Shown: one piece after another, positions 27,684-35,232 of the stretch
How the letters are laid out: every line of letters begins with the position of its first letter
How positions within the stretch are numbered: the first letter of the stretch is position 1
Source of the DNA: Azophilus sp964348115
GTDB lineage: Bacteria > Pseudomonadota > Gammaproteobacteria > Pseudomonadales > Azotimanducaceae
Direction of reading: 5' to 3'
NCBI GenBank assembly: GCA_964348115.1
Contig: CAYGBY010000001.1
Location: forward strand, 1 to 58,940
Length of the DNA: 58,940 nt
Position numbers and translations under genes: made by a program
Notes under the pieces: generated by a model
Database searches by the model: none
Told to the model about the DNA's origin: nothing
The model's input: the letters and a program-made list of their open reading frames with translations, nothing else

Positions 27684-28139
27684 ATGCCCCATCGCTTGCT
27701 TTGCCTGTTCGCGGCTGTGCTTTTGGGCGGCTGTGAGCCGCCGCCTTACCAGCCGGTTACCGATGAGGCGCAGTTGATGGCGTGGATTCTGCAGCCGGCC
27801 TCTGATGTCATCTGGGATTCGTCTGGGGAGATACACACCTTGGAGGGCGTTGAAAGCCTGGCGCCCGCCACGGAGGCTGAGTGGAACCATTTGCGCAACC
27901 AGGCTGCGCTGGTTGCCGAAGTGGGCAACCTGTTGCTGATGCCCCACTTCGCTAGGGAGCGGCCGCAGTGGGCCGCCATATCCGCAGAACTTATCAGCGT
28001 CGGCAATGAAGCCCGCGCCGCCGCGGATGCGCGCGATGCGGATGCGGTGTTTGCAGCCGGCGCCCAACTCTACCAAGTGTGCGTTTCCTGCCATCAACTG
28101 TACTGGCCGCAAGGGAACAGCTTCGCCGATTCGCCCTAA
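27684..28139 (+). CDS. Lipoprotein c-type cytochrome
   Basis: 151 residues from the ATG at 27684, with GGAGTAGGAG just upstream. The lipobox LLGGC anchors it to a membrane. A single haem motif CVSCH sits near the C-terminus, and the preceding helices (LRNQAALVAEVGNLLLMP...AAISAELISVGNEAR) suggest a four-helix cytochrome of c-prime type. Divergent from the PQQ dehydrogenase, with which it probably exchanges electrons. Confidence 0.75.
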   Translation: MPHRLLCLFAAVLLGGCEPPPYQPVTDEAQLMAWILQPASDVIWDSSGEIHTLEGVESLAPATEAEWNHLRNQAALVAEVGNLLLMPHFARERPQWAAISAELISVGNEARAAADARDADAVFAAGAQLYQVCVSCHQLYWPQGNSFADSP

Positions 28140-28142
28140 TCG

Positions 28143-28754
28143 TCATATGGCGTTAGGGGCCCCTGATGGCCGCGTCCCCATGGCGAACTCCGCCTGTGAA
28201 TTGAAGTTGCGAAAGGCCTCCTCTTGATCGCTGAAGTCCACCTCCGCGGCCCCTAGGGCGATCAGCCAGCCCTGTGCGGCGCGCTGGCCTTTCGCCAAAT
28301 GGTCCTGCAGATGGCCGAGCGCCTTTGTATGAAGCAGGCAGTGCAGGGGATGGCGGCGCGCGCCGGTTCGCGCCATCGCCGCAAGCGGTGCGCCGGTCCC
28401 CTGCCCATTGGCGCGCAGCGCCCCCGCCAGACGTTGCACCAAGTCGGCTGGGAGCAAGGGCGCATCTCCTGGACACACCGCCGCCCAAGGCGTTGGGCAG
28501 TGCGCCAGCGCCGCGGCAATGCCCGCCAGGGGCCCTTGGTGGCCGGGCAACTCGTCCGCCACCACCGGCGCCCAGCGGCGGTAGGCATCCAGATTGCGGT
28601 TGGCGCTGATGAGCATGCCGTCCACCTGGGCGGCCAGCCGCCGCACCACCTGGGCGACGAGCGCCTCCCCCCGCCAGATCAACAGGGGTTTGTCTGCGCC
28701 GGCCAGTCGTCGCCCGCGTCCGCCGCACAGGATGACGCCGGTGACCGCCTTCAC
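28143..28754 (-). CDS. mobA: Molybdenum cofactor guanylyltransferase
   Basis: 203 residues from the GTG at 28754, which overlaps the stop of the upstream ferredoxin gene (GTGA). Motifs: GVILCGGRGRRLAGADKPLL (GTP-binding Gly-rich loop with the conserved Lys), LISANRN, DELPGHQGPLAGIAAAL and AAVCPGDAPLLP. MobA adds GMP to molybdopterin to make the MGD cofactor. The coupling to a ferredoxin is unusual. Confidence 0.88.
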   Translation of the reverse strand: MKAVTGVILCGGRGRRLAGADKPLLIWRGEALVAQVVRRLAAQVDGMLISANRNLDAYRRWAPVVADELPGHQGPLAGIAAALAHCPTPWAAVCPGDAPLLPADLVQRLAGALRANGQGTGAPLAAMARTGARRHPLHCLLHTKALGHLQDHLAKGQRAAQGWLIALGAAEVDFSDQEEAFRNFNSQAEFAMGTRPSGAPNAI

Positions 28755-29074
28755 AGATCCAGCACCAACTCCGGCGTCAGGGCGCGGGAGCAGCAGATCA
28801 TCATGGTCCTGCCCTGGACCCGTTCCTGGGCGCTCAGTATTTCGTCCCGATGGTCCGGCACCCCGCCCAGCACCCGGGTTTCGCATGTCCCGCAAATGCC
28901 GGCGAAGCAGGAACTGGGCGCATCGATGCCGGCGGCTTCCACGACATCCAGGATGGCCTCATCAGCGCCCACTGACAGCCGCAGGCCGGACTTGGCGAGC
29001 ACGATGTCAAAGGCGGTGTCCTGCAATGGCGGAAGTCTCCGTGCGCTGCGCCCCGTAGGGCGAACGCCGCTCAA
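28751..29074 (-). CDS. Stand-alone [2Fe-2S] ferredoxin, vanillate-demethylase-reductase type
   Basis: 107 codons. The fold matches the C-terminal ferredoxin domain of VanB-like oxygenase reductases: FDIVLAKSGLRLSV, SSCFAGICGTCETRVLGGVPDHRDEIL, MMICCSRA and the final LVLDL. Cluster ligands are the C-x4-C-x2-C set plus a later cysteine. The FMN and NAD domains that normally precede it are missing, so this is either a stand-alone ferredoxin or the remnant of a truncated reductase. The first 20 residues have no family match. Confidence 0.75.
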   Translation of the reverse strand: MSGVRPTGRSARRLPPLQDTAFDIVLAKSGLRLSVGADEAILDVVEAAGIDAPSSCFAGICGTCETRVLGGVPDHRDEILSAQERVQGRTMMICCSRALTPELVLDL

Positions 29075-29176
29075 GGCGGGGCATGTTCCAGCTTGTATTC
29101 CAGAAAGATTCCTCGCACGTCCTGAATGGATGCAAGAGCGTCAAGGCTCGCATGGCAAGCACAGGAGAGGAAAAGC

Positions 29177-29320
29177 ATGAACGATCATACACCAACGACG
29201 GTCGGCGTCGACATCACCCCCCAACACCATCCGCGGCGCACACAGCCCATGAAGAGTCCAACCCGCGGAACGATCCAAGACCACCCCAAGGTCGCTCCCA
29301 ACCTATTTAGGAACCTCTGA
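29177..29320 (+). pseudogene. Possible 5' fragment of a transposase (IS110-like start)
   Basis: An ATG with GAGAGG upstream begins MNDHTPTTVGVDI, which resembles the start of IS110-family transposases (VGVDIS...). The likeness ends after about 15 residues, and the frame runs into element A at 29309, whose first codons supply the stop. No further transposase sequence follows. Weak call resting on a short match. Confidence 0.3.
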
Positions 29321-29657
29321 ACAAGTCTGGGAAGCCCAGAGGCGTCTAGTGTGCTGTCCCGCAAGTAAGTGTGATTATTCGTGGCCATTTTGGCCCCCGG
29401 CCGCGTTGCTCCTCCTTGTGTGGGGCCTGCCACAGGGCGTCGTCGCGCCTTGTGGGGCGCCAAAACGGCCTAGCGACTAAAACCCACATACTTGCGGGAC
29501 AGCACACTAGGTGGCGTGATGGCAAGGCGCGGCGAAGCCCTGTGGGCGGGGCCCCACACAATGAGCCGCAACACGGCTCGCCTTGCCATGGCCGCAACGC
29601 CGTCTCCGTCCGCAAACAGCGGGGCGCTGGGCGAACGCGACTTGTTCAGAGGTTCCC
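29309..29657. mobile_element. Element A, full copy split by an inserted element C
   Basis: Both terminal repeats are present (AGGAACCTCTGAACAAGTC at 29309 and GACTTGTTCAGAGGTTCCC ending at 29657). The interior is broken at 29348/29508 by a complete element C. Removing C restores the continuous element A sequence as seen in the other copies. It fills most of the 738-base gap before the oligopeptidase gene. Confidence 0.85.
29349..29507. mobile_element. Element C, complete copy (159 bp, MITE-like)
   Basis: Terminal inverted repeats GTGTGCTGTCCCGCAAGTA and TACTTGCGGGACAGCACAC, 19 bases and perfect. The junctions read CTA at the left and TAG at the right, consistent with a TA (or CTAG) target duplication. 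Too short to encode a transposase, so it would move in trans if at all. Confidence 0.85.
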
Positions 29658-29812
29658 TAGTGCGGACGAAGCAGTCCGCCGGACAGGCAACGCGTGGAAC
29701 TTGCACTCCGTCGCCTGTCGCTGGGCGTCCTTGGAGGGAATTGCATGGTAGATTACGGAATGGCCGGGTTGCGGGTGTTTTGGCCGCCGCCCGCACCGGG
29801 AGGGAGACGCCG

Positions 29813-31906
29813 ATGAACGATGCAACGCCGCCGGTGCCGCCGAAGGCGGCAACCCGGCCCCACAGCACGACGCACCATGGCGTCACCGTCGAGGATCCCT
29901 ACCACTGGCTGAAGGATGAAGGCTATCCGCAAGTGAAGGATGCGGATGTGCTCGCCTATCTGGAAGCGGAGAACGCCTACTTCGAGGCCATGATGGGCCC
30001 CCACGCCGAACTGGTGGAAACCCTCTACCAGGAAATCAAGGCCCGGCAGCAGCCGGACGAGGCCAGTGTCCCGGTCCGTCAGGGCGCCTGGTGCTACCAA
30101 TGGCGCTTTGAGGAAGGCGGCCAGTACCGCATCTGGTCGCGCTGGCCCGCGGACGAGCCCGGCGCGCGCACGGGCGCCACCGACAGCGCCGCGACCATCC
30201 TCGACGAGCCGGCGCTGGCCCGGCAGGCGGACTACTTCCGCCTAGGCGCCCTAGTCGTCGGCAACGCTGGGAACCTGATGGCCTACAGCACCGACACCAG
30301 CGGTTCGGAACGGTTCAGCCTCGTGGTCAAGAACCTGAACACCGGAGAATTGCTCGCCGACGCCATCGAGAACACCATCGGCCCGCCCGTATGGGCGGCG
30401 GACGATTCGGCTTTCCTATACACCGTGGTGGATGAAAACTGGCGTCCGCACCAGGTGCGGCGGCACCGGCTGGGCGAACCGGCTGCACGGGATGCGGTTG
30501 TCTACCAGGAAAGCGATCCTGGCTTCTTCGTCGGCCTATCGCCAAGCGCCTCGAAGCGATACGCGGTGATCCACACCGCCGACCATATCACTTCCGAGGT
30601 TCACCTCGTCCCCACCAAGGATCTGGACGCGAAACCGGCCCTAGTCAGCCCGCGTCGGGAGAACCACGAGTATTCCGTCGACCATCAGGGCGATCGCTTC
30701 GTCATTCGCACCAACGATCGCCACAAAAACACCCGCATCGCCACGGCCGCGGAGGACGACTTTGCCGAAAACGCTTGGCAGCCCCTCCTCGACGGCTCCG
30801 ACAGGCTCTACATTCGCGGCTTCGCGGCCTTTGCCGACTTCATTGCCGTGCTGGAGCGCATCGATGGGCTGGACCAGATCCGCCTTATCGACCGGGAAGG
30901 AGTCAACACCCACATCGAATTCCCCGAATCCGCCTACAGCCTCGCGCTGGGTGAAAATCCCGAGTTCCACACCCGGGTTCTGCGCCTCGACTACACCTCC
31001 ATGGTGTCGCCGCATAGGGTTTACGACTACCACCTCGACCGGCGCGAACTGGAAGTGCGCAAGGTGCGGCAGATCCCAAGCGGCTATGATTCCGGACTGT
31101 ACGTTACCGAGCGGCTTTTGGCGCCGGCCCGGGACGGCGCACGGGTTCCCGTATCGCTCGTGCGCCACAGAGACACTCCCACCGACGGCAGCGCCCCGCT
31201 GCACCTCTACGGCTACGGCGCCTACGGCCACGCCATTTCGCCATCGTTCTCAACGACGCGCCTGTCCCTGCTACAGCGCGGCTTCATCGCAGCCATCGCC
31301 CACATTCGGGGCGGTGACGACCTCGGCCGCCACTGGTACGAAGCCGGCAAGCTGAGCCAGCGCGCAAATACCTTCAACGACTTCGTGGATGTGGCCAGAC
31401 ACCTGGTGGCGGCGGGTTACGGGTCGCAAGGCCGAATCGCCATCGCCGGCGGCAGCGCCGGCGGCCAACTCATGGGCGCCGCCGTCAACCAAGCGCCCGA
31501 ACTATGGGGCGCCGTCGCCGCCCACGTGCCGTTCGTGGACGTGCTCAACACCATGCTGGACAGCTCGCTGCCGCTCACGCCCATCGAGTGGCCCGAGTGG
31601 GGCAACCCCATCGAGGACGCGGCCGCCTTCCACCTGATCCGTTCCTACTCGCCATACGATCAACTGCAGCCGGGCGCCTACCCGCCCATGCTGGTGACCG
31701 CCGGGCTGAACGATCCCCGGGTGACCTACTGGGAGCCGGCCAAGTACGTCGCCAAGCTTAGGACGCTGAAAACCGACAGCAATCCTCTGCTGCTGAAGAC
31801 GCATATGGAAGCCGGCCACGGCGGCAAGTCGGGACGCTTTGACTCGCTGCGCGAGGTGGCGGAGGAGTATGCATTCATATTGGTGGCGTTGCAGTTGCCC
31901 AGGTGA
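29813..31906 (+). CDS. Prolyl oligopeptidase family serine peptidase (oligopeptidase B-like)
   Basis: 697 residues from the ATG at 29813 (GGGAGGGAG upstream); the frame stays open upstream through element A but that part is not coding. S9A layout: beta-propeller domain (VEDPYHWLKDEGY...), then an alpha/beta hydrolase domain with the nucleophile Ser in GGSAGGQLMGA, Asp in LNDPRVTYWEPAKYV and His in EAGHGGKSG. RGGDDLGRHWYEAGKL is the oligopeptidase B block. Cleaves short peptides, typically after basic residues. No signal peptide. Confidence 0.9.
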   Translation: MNDATPPVPPKAATRPHSTTHHGVTVEDPYHWLKDEGYPQVKDADVLAYLEAENAYFEAMMGPHAELVETLYQEIKARQQPDEASVPVRQGAWCYQWRFEEGGQYRIWSRWPADEPGARTGATDSAATILDEPALARQADYFRLGALVVGNAGNLMAYSTDTSGSERFSLVVKNLNTGELLADAIENTIGPPVWAADDSAFLYTVVDENWRPHQVRRHRLGEPAARDAVVYQESDPGFFVGLSPSASKRYAVIHTADHITSEVHLVPTKDLDAKPALVSPRRENHEYSVDHQGDRFVIRTNDRHKNTRIATAAEDDFAENAWQPLLDGSDRLYIRGFAAFADFIAVLERIDGLDQIRLIDREGVNTHIEFPESAYSLALGENPEFHTRVLRLDYTSMVSPHRVYDYHLDRRELEVRKVRQIPSGYDSGLYVTERLLAPARDGARVPVSLVRHRDTPTDGSAPLHLYGYGAYGHAISPSFSTTRLSLLQRGFIAAIAHIRGGDDLGRHWYEAGKLSQRANTFNDFVDVARHLVAAGYGSQGRIAIAGGSAGGQLMGAAVNQAPELWGAVAAHVPFVDVLNTMLDSSLPLTPIEWPEWGNPIEDAAAFHLIRSYSPYDQLQPGAYPPMLVTAGLNDPRVTYWEPAKYVAKLRTLKTDSNPLLLKTHMEAGHGGKSGRFDSLREVAEEYAFILVALQLPR

Positions 31907-32039
31907 CACGGCGGATGCCTGCGAGTGGAAAAATCAGGACCGGGAGGAAATTCCCGCCTTCGCCCTGCATGCGGCCTGCAAGCTCGCCGACATGGTGGCA
32001 AGTTCAGCAGACTCTTGCTTGTCTGAGGCACGTAGGGCC

Positions 32040-32166
32040 TAGCCTTGGCAGTCAATCGAAAGGCGCGGCGAAGCCATGTGGCAGGCTCCACACGACGAGC
32101 CGCAATGTCGCCAGCGGGGCCTTTAGGCCCTCCCGAAGGGGGAACGCGGCTTGTTCAGAGGTTCCC
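32040..32166. mobile_element. Element A, one-ended copy
   Basis: Ends with the terminal repeat CTTGTTCAGAGGTTCCCC. The interior matches other copies (AAAGGCGCGGCGAAGCC, GGCCTTTAGGCCCTCCCGAAGGG). The other terminal repeat is missing. The 351-base gap between the peptidase and the sulfatase-like gene holds this and otherwise nothing I recognise. Confidence 0.7.
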
Positions 32167-32257
32167 CGGGTCTTTCTGCGGGGCTGGCCCCGATACGCCC
32201 AAATCATGGATGCTGCGTCGGTGCAGCGGGAGATCACCCCGAACTGGGCTGTGAACG

Positions 32258-33625
32258 TCAAAACCATAGCTGACTCAGTTTCCCAGACTCCAACTCGTTG
32301 GCGTAGCTCAAGTAGTAGTTGCGATTCGGGGCGTTGTATTCTCGAGCCGCCAGGCCGCGCAGCGCCGCAATCTTGGTCGTCCGCGCCAGTTGCCGGTCGC
32401 TGTCGTCAAGCCACTTCAGATGATCCGCCAGTTCCAATGCCCATTGAAAGTCTTCGTTTCGCAACGCCTCCAACATCTTCGCGGTCATGTTCGCAGCCCC
32501 GCCCGCCAGTTCGGCCATTTTGTGCGCTTCGATCCTGGGGGCCAGCGGGTTCAGAGTGGTTGGGTTGCCGTCGTACCAGCCGAGCAATCCGCCGTAGATG
32601 GCCCTGACGGCGTGGGGCACCGCGCCGTAGAACTCCACCAAATATGACTTGTCTTTCAGGTGCGGCGGCAACTCCACTTCGTGTGCGATCAGATCCGGCC
32701 CCTTGCCTTGGTTAATGCCCCTTAGGGTCTGCTCGTACACAGTGCGAATGGCCTCGCTGTAGTCCTTTAACGCGGTAGTGGCGTCATCCCGGCCGCTAAT
32801 GGGCAAAGTGTGGCCGGGCACTAGGTGGTCCGGCGCCAGCGCCGCCATCTTCGCCACGCTGTTGGACCAATTCAACACGTTGCGATAGGCGGTGCCGCGA
32901 ATCGCATACAAGTTCGGGAAAGCTTGGTAAAAGTTGTCGCCTGCGAACAGCACCCTCTCATCGGGCAGCCAGACGAACAACGCATCGTCCGTTTCGCCCG
33001 GCGCCGCATGCATTTCCACGCGCACGCCGGCGATGGTCGTTCGGTAACTGTCACCGGAAACCGAAACGGTGGGCGCCAGGAAACCGCCCCCGCGATCGTG
33101 GTCAATGGTGACGGCCGCCGCTACACCCCGATTGGTGGCTTGATGGGCCGGCAAACGGCGCCCAAACTGGCGGGCGCCGCGTGACGTCATGATTGGCCGA
33201 AGGGCCTCACCTACACCAGTGGCGGAACCGAAGCCCTCCATCGCATAGATTGCAGGCCCATCGTCCCCGGCAAAGACGTTGGCGCCACCAGTATGGTCAC
33301 CGTGGCTATGGGTGTAGATGATCGCCTTCACTGGCTTGCCGCTGTATCGCCGCAGCGCCGCAAAGGCGTTCGCGGCGCTGGTCGGCCCCATTAGCGTATC
33401 GACGATGATGACGCCTTGGTCGCCAACAATCATTGAGGTGTTCGCACCGTGAAATCCCACCGCCGTGAACACATTGTCGGTGACCTGTACAACCTGCTGC
33501 TCGAATTGCCGGCTTTGCTCATTGAGCATCTGCGACGCGGTTTTGGGCGCCACTTGCGTGTCTGCATTGGCCATTCCTGAAACCAGCGCCCAAGCGGTCA
33601 ACAAACTGCCCATCTGTCTATTCAT
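32258..33625 (-). CDS. MBL-fold alkyl-sulfatase-like hydrolase
   Basis: 455 residues with a weak signal peptide (LLTAWALVSGMANA). The metallo-beta-lactamase motif is THSHGDHTGG, with further metal ligands in APGETDDALFVWLP and the late PGHTLP. The central GRDDATTALKDYSEAI and the following dimerisation region match SdsA1/BDS1-type alkylsulfatases. Those enzymes are usually about 200 residues longer, with a C-terminal SCP2-like domain that is absent here. Sulfate-ester hydrolysis is therefore plausible but not certain. Confidence 0.78.
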   Translation of the reverse strand: MNRQMGSLLTAWALVSGMANADTQVAPKTASQMLNEQSRQFEQQVVQVTDNVFTAVGFHGANTSMIVGDQGVIIVDTLMGPTSAANAFAALRRYSGKPVKAIIYTHSHGDHTGGANVFAGDDGPAIYAMEGFGSATGVGEALRPIMTSRGARQFGRRLPAHQATNRGVAAAVTIDHDRGGGFLAPTVSVSGDSYRTTIAGVRVEMHAAPGETDDALFVWLPDERVLFAGDNFYQAFPNLYAIRGTAYRNVLNWSNSVAKMAALAPDHLVPGHTLPISGRDDATTALKDYSEAIRTVYEQTLRGINQGKGPDLIAHEVELPPHLKDKSYLVEFYGAVPHAVRAIYGGLLGWYDGNPTTLNPLAPRIEAHKMAELAGGAANMTAKMLEALRNEDFQWALELADHLKWLDDSDRQLARTTKIAALRGLAAREYNAPNRNYYLSYANELESGKLSQLWF

Positions 33626-34081
33626 ACGACTGCTCCTTTCTTCTGCGTGCGCCTAAGTGGCCCCCGAAAGTTTACGCATCGGCGGCAGCTTTGCCGATCA
33701 GCCAACTGCAGTTCGCATCTGTTTCCACTTCCTCCGCCTAGGCTACGGCGACTGCTCCACATGGCGGCCGTCGCCGCCATCCGCCACAACCCGAATCCGG
33801 GCCGCAGGCGCCGCGAGCTGCGCGGGCGCGGCCTGCCCCAGGCGGACTCGGCCAGCCGCTTATCGACCGGCTCCCGTCCAACACCGCCGAGATGCTGTAT
33901 GGAAATCCACCAACAAATGCGTTTTGACAACATGGATATTCAGTGGATGGATGTGGAACTGTCCATGCAGCCAGCAAAAAAGAGGTATAGTGAGCGCAAT
34001 CCGGCATTCCGCTGTCTAGATGCAACTCTGCCATTCCACATTTCTCTTCACAGTTTTCGCCTTTCGGGCTACTCTTGCGCC
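33626..34081. other. 456-base stretch without a supported gene
   Basis: Open frames here have no family likeness and overlap each other in several frames. One short frame ends LIDRLPSNTAEMLYGNPP before a stop at about 33928, which vaguely resembles the end of an amidohydrolase and could be a remnant. The last 150 bases are more AT-rich and may hold the promoter of the broken gene that follows. Confidence 0.4.
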
Positions 34082-34549
34082 GTGAACACCCTTCTTAACC
34101 CCCTCACCTCGGCACTGCCAACCGAGGTTTCTCTCCCGAGCGCCCCGCTAGTTCGGGTAGTGGCGCAGGTGCGCTTCCCGCAGATGCTTTCAATCGAAAA
34201 GAAAGATTTCGTCGCCCCCTTATCAAGAGGCGATTCGTGACCAGTACCCGGTTTTACGAGCCGAAAAGACACAAGGCATCGCATTAGGTCTTCAAGGGAC
34301 AAGTTCCATGCCGCCCCAAGTGATCTGGCGCTTCGCTGACGAAGGCAAGAGCTGGCGAGTCTCGCTCGCTTCCGATTTCGTCACAATCGAGACGACGGAT
34401 TATGAGAGCCGCGACCACTTCTTCACACGATTCGAGACGATCGTCGCGGCGTTAGCCGAACATATTGACCGCGAGTCGTGGATCGAAACAGCGGGCCTGG
34501 AGTCAGGTTATTTCCGTCGGCGAGGCATTGGGCGTGCCCGGAACAACTA
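34082..34549 (+). pseudogene. TIGR04255 family gene, frameshifted and truncated
   Basis: From the GTG at 34082 the frame gives NPLTSALPTEVSLPSAPLVR and VAQVRFPQMLSIEKKDFVAP, then goes out of frame. The continuation is one base further on: YQEAIRDQYPVLRAEKTQG...PPQVIWRFADEGKSWRVSL...YESRDHFFTRFETIVAALAEHI. Together these make the first 150 or so residues of a TIGR04255 protein (normally about 250-270). The shift is most simply one extra C in the run at 34215-34219. After AEHID the family match ends, so the 3' part is also lost. Function of the family is unknown. Confidence 0.7.
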
Positions 34550-35109
34550 ACGATGTATTGCGATCAATTCCCATTGGAGTCTCGCCGACACAGCAGACAG
34601 GCGGTGGCTACGCCTTTGTTGACGAATACGCATCTCCGGGTGCCGCAATCAATGAAGTCCGCCGGCGAAGCGGCCTTAGTTGGGGACAACTCGCGCGCAT
34701 CTTCGGTGTTGCTCGTCGAAGCATTCACTTTTGGGTTAGCGGCAAGCCAATTGATGCGGCCGCCGAAGAGCGTCTCGGCAAGCTTCTTGCCATCATTCGG
34801 AAAATTGATCGTGGTAGTGCCGACGAAACGAGGATGGCTTTGGTTACCGCTTTACCGAACGGAATCACTCCTTTCGATTTCTTGCTGAGTGATGCATTCG
34901 ATGAGGTCACCCAACTGTTGGGACCTGGAATTGCCTCGGCAAGACCATCATTGTCCCCACTCGCCTTTTCGGCGAAGGCGGCTAGGAGAACGGCTTCGCC
35001 CGGAGAACTCGTTGGAGCGCGGCATAACAGGGTTCACAAGGAGATGGGCAGGTCGCGTGCCGATCGCTCGGCGAAGACCAAGGGCGGACGTGACGGCAAA
35101 GCCCGATGA
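34465..35109 (+). CDS. Helix-turn-helix domain protein (TIGR04255 partner), start uncertain
   Basis: Up to 214 codons. The middle carries a clear HTH: AINEVRRRSGLSWGQLARIFGVARRSIHFWVSGKPIDAAAEERL, followed by RMALVTALPNGITPFDFLLSDAFDEVTQLL. The longest frame starts at a TTG inside the preceding pseudogene, so the true start is probably after about 34510 and the N-terminus may have been lost in the same deletion. Genes of this kind are found beside TIGR04255 genes in my recollection. A second overlapping frame becomes protein-like near 35100-35230 (AALSDWRQLATESARSAISWL), so a 3' frameshift is possible. Confidence 0.55.
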   Translation: MTASRGSKQRAWSQVISVGEALGVPGTTNDVLRSIPIGVSPTQQTGGGYAFVDEYASPGAAINEVRRRSGLSWGQLARIFGVARRSIHFWVSGKPIDAAAEERLGKLLAIIRKIDRGSADETRMALVTALPNGITPFDFLLSDAFDEVTQLLGPGIASARPSLSPLAFSAKAARRTASPGELVGARHNRVHKEMGRSRADRSAKTKGGRDGKAR

Positions 35110-35232
35110 AGACAAACGCGGCGCCATTGACGCTGCGTTGAGCGATTGGCGTCAATTGGCGACAGAGAGCGCCCGGTCCGCCATCAGTTGGCTGCGTAGC
35201 CGTCCGGGAGATGACGGCTTCGGGTTGGCCCG

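Noticed and set aside
33647..34240. 197-codon plus-strand frame before the HTH gene
   Set aside because: Low-complexity Arg/Pro-rich translation in its first half. Only its last third (from 34082) matches a family, and that part has its own GTG start.
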